This document shows positions 33,246-37,815 of a stretch of 37,815 bases of DNA, in pieces. The notes under the pieces are model-generated. The model saw only the letters and a program-made list of their open reading frames with translations, was not told the DNA's origin and ran no database searches. The DNA comes from Paraburkholderia tuberum STM678. Its GTDB lineage: Bacteria > Pseudomonadota > Gammaproteobacteria > Burkholderiales > Burkholderiaceae. Positions within the stretch are counted from its first letter, which is position 1, and every line of letters starts with the position of its first letter. A program made the position numbers and the translations under genes. The stretch lies in NCBI RefSeq assembly GCF_902833905.1, contig NZ_CADFGP010000063.1:1-37815 (forward strand), read 5' to 3'.

Positions 33246-33614
33246 TTGAAGAAACGCGCCACCGTGATCTGTCGCAGAGGTAAGCGAATCCTTCTGGTCG
33301 CACGTAGTCAAGCAAAGTGGGCTTTACCGGGCGGGATCCTCAAGCGTGGAGAACATCGCACGGACGCCGCACTTCGGGAACTCAAGGAAGAAACTCAACT
33401 ATCCGGCAAGTCGGCCAAGCATCTCTTCGACTTCCGTGGCAAGCAGAAGCACCATCACGTGTTTTCCTGCGAAATCCCGAATCGGGCCAAAGCGCGCCCG
33501 AGTAACGAAATATCCAGATGTCGCTGGGTTCACATGGACGAGATCCGTCGCCTCATGACCAGCGGGCCGACGACCGATATCGTGAAGCTCATGTATCAGC
33601 GGCGCAGGAAGTAG
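33246..33614 (+). CDS. Nudix hydrolase
   Basis: 122 residues from a TTG start at 33246 with GGAG six bases upstream. The Nudix box is GGILKRGEHRTDAALRELKEETQL: Gly, Glu, Arg-Glu and Glu-Glu are in place for metal-dependent pyrophosphate cleavage. The C-terminus (RWVHMDEIRRLMTSGPTTDIV) is like DIPP-type or small Nudix proteins. The substrate may be a nucleotide or inositol/diphospho compound. It is next to the CHAD gene, hinting at polyphosphate or pyrophosphate metabolism (inference). An IS3 fragment follows 10 bases after its stop. Confidence 0.9.
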   Translation: MKKRATVICRRGKRILLVARSQAKWALPGGILKRGEHRTDAALRELKEETQLSGKSAKHLFDFRGKQKHHHVFSCEIPNRAKARPSNEISRCRWVHMDEIRRLMTSGPTTDIVKLMYQRRRK

Positions 33615-33623
33615 CCCAGACCT

Positions 33624-33965
33624 TCAACCCAACACGGGCTTCACCGATCTCAATGCTGCACGCGACTGGGCGAGCGAGTTCGTGCATTGGTACAACTTCG
33701 ACCACCGCCACAGCAGCATCCGCTACGTCAGCCCGGCGCAGCGCCATGACGGCGACGATCACGTGATCCTCGCGGCGCGTCACGAGGTATATGTCCAGGC
33801 GCGGGAACGCAACCCCGCACGCTGGTCAGGCTGCACGCGAGACTGGACGCCGATCGGCGCCGTCACTCTCAATCCGGAGCGCGAGTCAGTCGTCACGATG
33901 GCTTCGCATGCCACACTTAAACAGCCTTTGGCTGCATGACTGAGGCGACAAGTACCTTGACACGC
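33624..33965 (+). pseudogene. IS3-family transposase C-terminal relic and right end
   Basis: The frame reads TGFTDLNAARDWASEFV, HWYNFDHRHSSIRYVSP, DHVILAARHEVYVQARER and PARWSGCTRDWTPIGAV, then LNPERES, the integrase-core end of IS3-family OrfB (the WYN..HRH motif includes the region after the catalytic Glu). It ends at a TGA at 33937-33939; GGCGACAAGTACCTTGACA then follows, resembling an IS3 terminal repeat. The rest of the element is missing. Confidence 0.8.
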
Positions 33966-34703
33966 GCCGGGCGCCAATGTGGCGATGCGCTCGATCGCCA
34001 TGCCGCCCATCGAATGACCGATCAGGCTGAAGGTGTGAAATCCGAGCCCGTCAGCAAGGGCCAGCGCATCGGAGGCAATCTCGTCGATCGTGTACGCGCC
34101 GTGTGTCTCACGCATGCTGCCGTAGTCCCGATAATGCATGAACACGTAGCTGAAGACGTCCCGGGACAACCGTTGCTCGATCTGCTCGGGGCGATATTGG
34201 ATGCGCAAATCCTCGGGAACATAGCTGCCGCCAGCAAGCGTCGTGCGCCGATTTCCGCGCGCCGGTTTTTCTTGGCGCAAGGCTGCGATCATGGCCGGTT
34301 TCAGCGAGCCACGTGCATAGGTGTAAATGGCAGCGTAGACCGTCTCGTGGCTGACGTGCTGACTTGGGTCGTCTGGATACATGGCCCGCAGTTTGGCAGC
34401 GATTTGCTGCGGCGACCAGCGCCAGTAGACCAGGTGATCATGCACATGCCGATAAAGCGCGCTGCCTTCGATCAACTCGCGCGGCCGCACGCAGCGCCGA
34501 CGACGCAGCCGATAGGCCGAGGCCGCCTGCGTCGCACAGTAGCGCGGCGCGTCCACGCTGCAATTACGCGCCAGTTCGCGCGACACCGTCGAAGCGCTGC
34601 GCCCCAGCAGCCCCGCAATAGTTCTTATGCTGTCGCCCTTTCGATGTTCGATCATGATCGCCGCGCGTTCTTCCGCACTCAAATGCTTGTAGTTCTTCTT
34701 CAT
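33780..34703 (-). pseudogene. Chimeric frame: IS30 transposase N-terminus fused to alpha/beta hydrolase fragment
   Basis: An open frame of 307 residues in three parts. Residues 1-179 (to about base 34167) are an IS30 N-terminus: MKKNYKHLSAEERAAIM, a helix-turn-helix GRSASTVSRELARN and the start of the catalytic domain (VPEDLRIQYRPEQIEQRL); all DDE residues are absent. Residues about 180-246 are an alpha/beta hydrolase piece (FMHYRDYGSM, TIDEIASDALALADGLG, LIGHSMGGMAIERI). The rest is antisense of the IS3 end. It is a rearrangement product, not a functional transposase. The hydrolase piece lacks its N- and C-terminal portions. Confidence 0.8.
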
Positions 34704-34728
34704 CGCAACACCCTACCTCATTCAAGGT

Positions 34729-34750
34729 GTTGCACTTGGAACTAGAGACT
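34729..34750 (-). repeat. Left terminal inverted repeat of IS30-like element
   Basis: Matches the end at 296-317 in GTTGCACTTG and the trailing GAGACT. It lies 26 bases upstream of the transposase start and directly abuts, and supplies part of the stop codon for, the HlyD fragment, marking the insertion point. Confidence 0.7.
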
Positions 34751-34964
34751 AAGCTACTTGTCCGCTTACGAGCACTTTCTTGGTATAACTACCGAATGCG
34801 ACGTAACACAGTATCAGCGACGCTGCGATGATCCCAAACGCTGACCATATCCAGGTGGGAAGTGGATAGCTAAGCAAAATCTGACCAGTGTATTTGTCGC
34901 GACGTGCATTAATTGCCTGCTCACGAAAAAGACCCGTTTTACTTGGTTCGTATGGATTTGTCAT
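34749..34964 (-). pseudogene. HlyD/CvaA-type secretion adaptor, N-terminal fragment cut by IS30
   Basis: 71 residues: MTNPYEPSKTGLFREQAINA, RRDKYTGQILLSYPLPTWIW, a membrane helix (SAFGIIAASLILCYVAFGSY) and TKKVLVSGQVA, followed by a stop created at the IS30 end. LFRxEAxxARRxxxxGxxLL, a TM helix and GSYTKKxxVSG are the N-terminal signature of HlyD-family adaptors for peptide exporters such as CvaA. The long periplasmic coiled coil and barrel domains are missing. The ATG follows a hairpin with the Shine-Dalgarno in its 3' arm. The gene is last in the minus-strand peptide locus. Confidence 0.8.
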
Positions 34965-34965
34965 G

Positions 34966-35004
34966 AAAAATCACCTAGCCCCTCCGGTGACGGAGGGCTA
35001 GGTG
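34966..35004 (-). terminator. Hairpin with T-run that also holds the HlyD ribosome binding site
   Basis: On the minus strand arms 35004-34991 and 34986-34972 pair over about 14 bp with one bulged base and a four-base loop, then A and TTTTT follow. The HlyD ATG comes next (34964). AGGTG at the 3' arm is seven bases from this ATG and is its likely Shine-Dalgarno. It can act both as an intrinsic terminator or attenuator and as a block to ribosome entry. Confidence 0.75.
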
Positions 35005-35043
35005 GCAACTGAAACAGGGTTAGGTGATGAAGTTCTTGGTCCG

Positions 35044-35409
35044 CTAGGAGTTTTGCGCTTCAGCGCCACGAGACATCAGAATCAACTCCGCTCCGCCGAG
35101 AGCCAGCATGATGGCAAAGCTTGCTGCGACCGTTCGATTGGTGAGCACCAAAGTAACAGATAGGGCAATCCCTGCGAAAAGCAGGATCGTGCCCAAACTC
35201 TTGGTGCGCACGCCGAATGTGGTAGACGGTACTCCCCGCTTGCCTGTCACGATGGCCCCAAAAAAGAGCCAAAACAATGACGCAGGAACATACGCGGCCA
35301 ACGCCGGCATGAATGCGCCGAAGAGATTCACAAAGTGAATCCTGCTAAAGCCGATCGCGATTAAGGCTAGCGCGAAATACCAACTAATTCGCATCATTGC
35401 TATTTTCAT
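35044..35409 (-). CDS. Four-helix membrane protein in the peptide locus (immunity candidate)
   Basis: 121 residues with four hydrophobic segments (WYFALALIAIGFSRIHFV, ALAAYVPASLFWLFFGAIV, LGTILLFAGIALSVTLVLT, AASFAIMLALGGAELILMS). GGAG five bases before the ATG supports the start. It begins 19 bases after the precursor peptide gene ends. Location and topology are those of many bacteriocin immunity proteins, but no family is recognised. A role in export or as a general membrane protein is possible. Codon use is A+T-richer than flanking genes. Confidence 0.75.
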   Translation of the reverse strand: MKIAMMRISWYFALALIAIGFSRIHFVNLFGAFMPALAAYVPASLFWLFFGAIVTGKRGVPSTTFGVRTKSLGTILLFAGIALSVTLVLTNRTVAASFAIMLALGGAELILMSRGAEAQNS

Positions 35410-35428
35410 TTAAACTCCATAATTGCAT

Positions 35429-35761
35429 TTAGCCATCCCCGTCGTCGGTGGGAGTCTGTTGCTGTATGTCTTTCATTACAGCAGAGCAGCTTTTAGAAAC
35501 AAGAAAGTCGGTGAGAGCACCAACTGTCGGCTTTCCAGACAAAATTCCCGCTGTCATCCCGAATCCCGTTCCTAGAATAAAGCACGTTACCGCAATGCCG
35601 CTGTTCCAAGTGTAGCTGGGAACTCCGGGTATGTTGACGGTGATTGACGTCGAAGAATCACCCAGGAGGGTCGTGGTGACGGAAGATCCAGCGGGGAGGG
35701 TATAAGTAATGGTCTCGGCGCCCGACACCATTTCAATTTCAGCTTCTGTTAGAGGTCTCAT
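35429..35761 (-). CDS. Double-glycine-leader precursor peptide (bacteriocin/RiPP-like)
   Basis: 110 residues. The start MRPLTEAEIEMVSGA is a leader of the double-glycine type (L-[ST]-x2-E-[IL]-x2-V-[SG]-G), with cleavage expected after Gly14-Ala15. Such leaders are cut by the C39 peptidase of an ABC exporter working with an HlyD/CvaA adaptor, and this locus has the adaptor. The remaining 95 residues are Thr/Ser/Gly-rich (YTLPAGSSVTTTLLGDSS), then a hydrophobic Gly-rich stretch (GIAVTCFILGTGFGMTAGIL), with Cys60 and Cys92 and an acidic end. It may be an antimicrobial or signalling peptide. No match to a named bacteriocin is recognised. Confidence 0.75.
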   Translation of the reverse strand: MRPLTEAEIEMVSGAETITYTLPAGSSVTTTLLGDSSTSITVNIPGVPSYTWNSGIAVTCFILGTGFGMTAGILSGKPTVGALTDFLVSKSCSAVMKDIQQQTPTDDGDG

Positions 35762-35782
35762 TTATCCATACCTTAAATATAA

Positions 35783-36170
35783 TTACTCTGTTACCGACTT
35801 CACCATTGTTTCCAGGTTGAACGGTGTGTAGTCGTTCCGCATTTGTTCAATCTGACTGCTGAACTTCGAATAATTTTTGGGATCAGCCAAAGTTTCGGCG
35901 GCAAGGGAGGAAAAGGTGACAAAGTCATCCCTTTTCATCGAGCCAATTGCCGATGTACGAGCTAGCTGATTCATTGGTAAGACTTCATTTGCTATCCATA
36001 CCAAGTAATCAACCAACTTCGCGGTATGGGCGCCGATAGCCAGATGAAAAGTCGGCTCTCCCATTAACGGAGCGGCCTCGTGCCACCATCCTCGTGGAAT
36101 GTAGAGCATGTCACCTGCATTCAACACTCCATCGAATACGGGAATTTCTGGACTGATACCCCGGCGTCCG
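35783..36170 (-). pseudogene. JmjC/cupin-type Fe(II) oxygenase, 5'-truncated
   Basis: The reading frame carries SPEIPVFDGVLNAGDMLYIP, then RGWWHEA with the distal iron-binding His, then PTFHLAIGAHTAKLVDYL and VWIANEVLPMNQL, the C-terminal half of JmjC/cupin_4-like 2-oxoglutarate hydroxylases that act on protein side chains. The proximal HxD motif and N-terminal half are missing, because upstream of about 36170 the DNA becomes the 3' flank of the trans-sulfuration gene. No ribosome binding site or proper start is seen. It is 21 bases upstream of the precursor peptide. It may have hydroxylated the peptide (inference). Confidence 0.7.
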
Positions 36171-36193
36171 ATTGCACTGCCAGGAACTAAACA

Positions 36194-36219
36194 AGCGAGG
36201 CCGGCGTACCAGCCTCGCT
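36194..36219 (-). terminator. Terminator of the trans-sulfuration gene
   Basis: Eight-base arms AGCGAGGC and GCCTCGCT surround a ten-base loop, followed on the minus strand by TGTTT. It is 24 bases after the stop codon of the trans-sulfuration gene. It also marks the left limit of that gene's unit against the truncated oxygenase. Confidence 0.75.
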
Positions 36220-36242
36220 CAGAATTTCGAAAGCCCGAAAAA

Positions 36243-37484
36243 CTACGCCGCGAACTTGAGCGCCTGTGCGAAATCCGCAATCAGGTCGTCGATATCCTCG
36301 ATGCCCGCGGACAGCCGCAGCATGCCGTCGGAAATGCCCATCGCCTTGCGCGTTTCCGGCCCGGCTTCGAAAAAGATCGTCGGCGCGACGGGAATGATCA
36401 GCGTGCGCGTGTCGCCGAGACCGGTCGCCTTGACCGGCAGCTTGAGCGCGTTGACGATTTCGACCATGCGATCCACGTTGAGTAATTCGAACGACAACAG
36501 CCAGGATGCGCCCTTGAACAGCGTCTGTGCGATCTCGTATTGCGGATGGCTCTTCAGGCCAGGATAGAACACGTTGCCGATCGCTTCGTGCCCTTCGAGA
36601 AACTGCGCGAGCGCGAGCGCATTGTCGCTGCTTTGCTTCACGCGCAAGGCGAGCGTTTCCGCGCCCATCGCGATCGAGTGCGCCTGCTCGGACGACAATG
36701 CCGCGCCCATGTCTCGCAGGCCTTTCTTGCGGATCTGCAGCAGCCCCTGATCCTTCGCCGCCGAACGCCGATAGTCGTCGGCGATGTTCGGATACGCGCT
36801 CCAGTCGAACAGACCGGTATCCGTCACCGCGCCGCCTAGGGCCGCGCCATGACCCGCGATAGTCTTCGTCAGCGAGTTGATGACGAGGCTCGCGCCGACC
36901 GCCTTTGGCTTGAACAATGCGGGCGAGGTAATCGTGTTATCGACGAAGTACACGATGCCGCGCTCACGGCACACGTCACCGATACCTTGCAGGTCGGGAA
37001 TCTGCGTGCCCGGATTCGCGATGGTTTCGACGAACACCATGCGCGTATTCGGCCGGATTGCGTTCTTCACGTCGTCGACGTTGCACGCGTCGACGGTCGT
37101 GACTTCGACGCCGAGCCCCCGCAACGTGCCGAACAGACTGTTGGTGTTGCCGAACACGTAACGGCTCGACACGAGATGATCGCCCGCGCGCAGCAGCGTC
37201 AGGAACGTCGCAGTGATGCCGGCCATGCCTGTGCTGAAGCAGACCGTGCCGACGCCTTCTTCTAGGCTGGTGATCTTGCGCTCGAGCGCGGCCGTGGTGG
37301 GCGTGCCCTGCCGTGCGTAATTGAAGCCGCCTTTCTTCGTGCCCTGGAACACGCCGATCAGGTCCTCGACGCGCTCGAAACCATATTGCACGGACGTATG
37401 AACTGGCTGACGCAAGGCACCGTGCTCGGTGCCCGCAATTCTGTCGCCGTGAACGATGCCAGTGGTGAAACCTTGCTTGTCCAT
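36243..37484 (-). CDS. PLP-dependent trans-sulfuration enzyme (cystathionine gamma-synthase family)
   Basis: 413 residues of the Cys/Met-metabolism PLP family. Key features: NYARQGTPTT (Tyr56 and Arg58, phosphate binding), STGMAGI, VDNT (Asp182, PLP pyridine) and SLTKTIAGHG with Lys207 as Schiff-base lysine. It catalyses gamma-replacement or elimination on O-acyl-homoserine or cystathionine. GGAG precedes the ATG at 37484, and the length is typical. It is single, with its own terminator. The precise reaction (cystathionine gamma-synthase, O-acylhomoserine sulfhydrylase or lyase) cannot be decided by eye. Confidence 0.92.
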   Translation of the reverse strand: MDKQGFTTGIVHGDRIAGTEHGALRQPVHTSVQYGFERVEDLIGVFQGTKKGGFNYARQGTPTTAALERKITSLEEGVGTVCFSTGMAGITATFLTLLRAGDHLVSSRYVFGNTNSLFGTLRGLGVEVTTVDACNVDDVKNAIRPNTRMVFVETIANPGTQIPDLQGIGDVCRERGIVYFVDNTITSPALFKPKAVGASLVINSLTKTIAGHGAALGGAVTDTGLFDWSAYPNIADDYRRSAAKDQGLLQIRKKGLRDMGAALSSEQAHSIAMGAETLALRVKQSSDNALALAQFLEGHEAIGNVFYPGLKSHPQYEIAQTLFKGASWLLSFELLNVDRMVEIVNALKLPVKATGLGDTRTLIIPVAPTIFFEAGPETRKAMGISDGMLRLSAGIEDIDDLIADFAQALKFAA

Positions 37485-37815
37485 TCTTTCTCCGCTTTTT
37501 TAGATCGATTGCTTCCAACCGATTATCCCCTGTAACCGCTCGCCGGCGAAGTCCTTGGCGTCCCGTCCGGCGGCGCGGGACACCCCGAATGGGCAAAACC
37601 CGCTCCGCGATGTCGCGCTGCGGGGTTGACTAGCCTCGCTGGCACGAACAGGCTCTAAGGAGAATGGCACTTACTTAAGCCCGTGGAGCGTGCCCATATT
37701 TTTGGACGCGCTCACGTGCGATGTGACGAGGCTCTTTCAGCCATGGGTAGGACTTCGGTCTTCGTTTGCGCATTCGTGGTTCGATGCGACCGGGGCGACT
37801 CCCAACGCAAGACTG
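37485..37815. other. Upstream region of the trans-sulfuration gene, nothing else supported
   Basis: 330 bases up to the window edge. A ribosome-binding-site-like AAGGAG precedes an ATG at 37664 that reads only four codons (MALT). An open plus-strand frame runs from about 37676 to the edge but shows no recognised motif; it could be the start of a gene or a relic continuing outside. Confidence 0.4.

Noticed and set aside
33682..33939. Phage-type integrase or attachment site next to the Nudix gene
   Set aside because: The motifs (WYN..HRH, WTPIGAV) are of an IS3 OrfB C-terminus, and no tRNA or direct repeat is present.
36171..36280. Full N-terminus of the oxygenase up to 36280
   Set aside because: These codons are antisense-like or out-of-frame reading of the trans-sulfuration gene's 3' end and terminator, are Arg/Ser-rich and show no JmjC motif.
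37664..37815. Start of a further gene or transposase at the right edge
   Set aside because: The ATG after AAGGAG gives only four codons, and the open frame to the edge has no recognisable motif; too little sequence to call.

Overview
The window looks like accessory-rich chromosome (or chromid/megaplasmid) of a Burkholderiaceae member, most likely Paraburkholderia or Caballeronia. This is inferred from high G+C coding with Burkholderia-style codon use, a DUF4148 secreted protein, a persulfide dioxygenase-rhodanese fusion of the type known from Burkholderia phytofirmans, a NahR-type LysR regulator and IS30/IS3-family remnants. No rRNA, tRNA or CRISPR array was recognised.

Layout. 1-1103: the 3' end of an IS30 transposase next to a truncated, frameshifted old yellow enzyme gene. 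1434-5052: MntH manganese transporter, then a two-gene set of a Tat-exported beta-propeller and a sterol-desaturase-like membrane hydroxylase. 5396-9751: small membrane ORFs, an alpha/beta hydrolase-like protein without the nucleophilic Ser, a PAP2 phosphatase lipoprotein with an autotransporter-like beta tail, and a DUF4148 protein. 10620-12401: 1-Cys peroxiredoxin plus persulfide dioxygenase-rhodanese (thiol/sulfide stress). 12434-12988: a drug/metabolite transporter relic. 13397-16386: RibD/DHFR-like reductase, then a divergent NahR-like LysR and FAD aromatic hydroxylase pair. 16834-19441: secreted small proteins and two broken genes (a TIGR03118-type protein and a solute-binding protein). 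19774-20948: ECF sigma factor, small membrane protein and ferredoxin in one tight operon. 21023-23978: O-methyltransferase, truncated hydrolase, and a TetR/SDR pair with well-defined operators. 24400-26406: a second TetR divergent from an SDR-DoxX operon. 26533-27419: small soluble Burkholderia-type proteins. 27704-31660: a large autotransporter with a near-identical internal duplication. 32093-33614: CHAD protein and Nudix hydrolase, divergent. 33624-34750: an IS3 relic, a hydrolase fragment and an IS30 half fused together. 34749-36170: an A+T-richer peptide-export (bacteriocin/RiPP-like) locus broken at both ends. 36243-37484: a PLP trans-sulfuration enzyme.

The most interesting region is 34749-36170. 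Reading on the minus strand it contains a 5'-truncated JmjC/cupin-type oxygenase, a 110-residue precursor peptide with a double-glycine-type leader, a four-helix membrane protein (immunity candidate) and the N-terminus of an HlyD/CvaA-type exporter adaptor cut by IS30. A terminator-like hairpin that also holds the adaptor's Shine-Dalgarno sits just before the exporter gene. This is consistent with a little-described oxygenase-modified, exported peptide system, here an inactivated relic.

The overall picture is a genomic-plasticity zone: at least eight decayed genes, IS ends at both sides, and many short LysR/TetR-controlled redox or stress units. All functions come from motif reading by eye; no database search was run.
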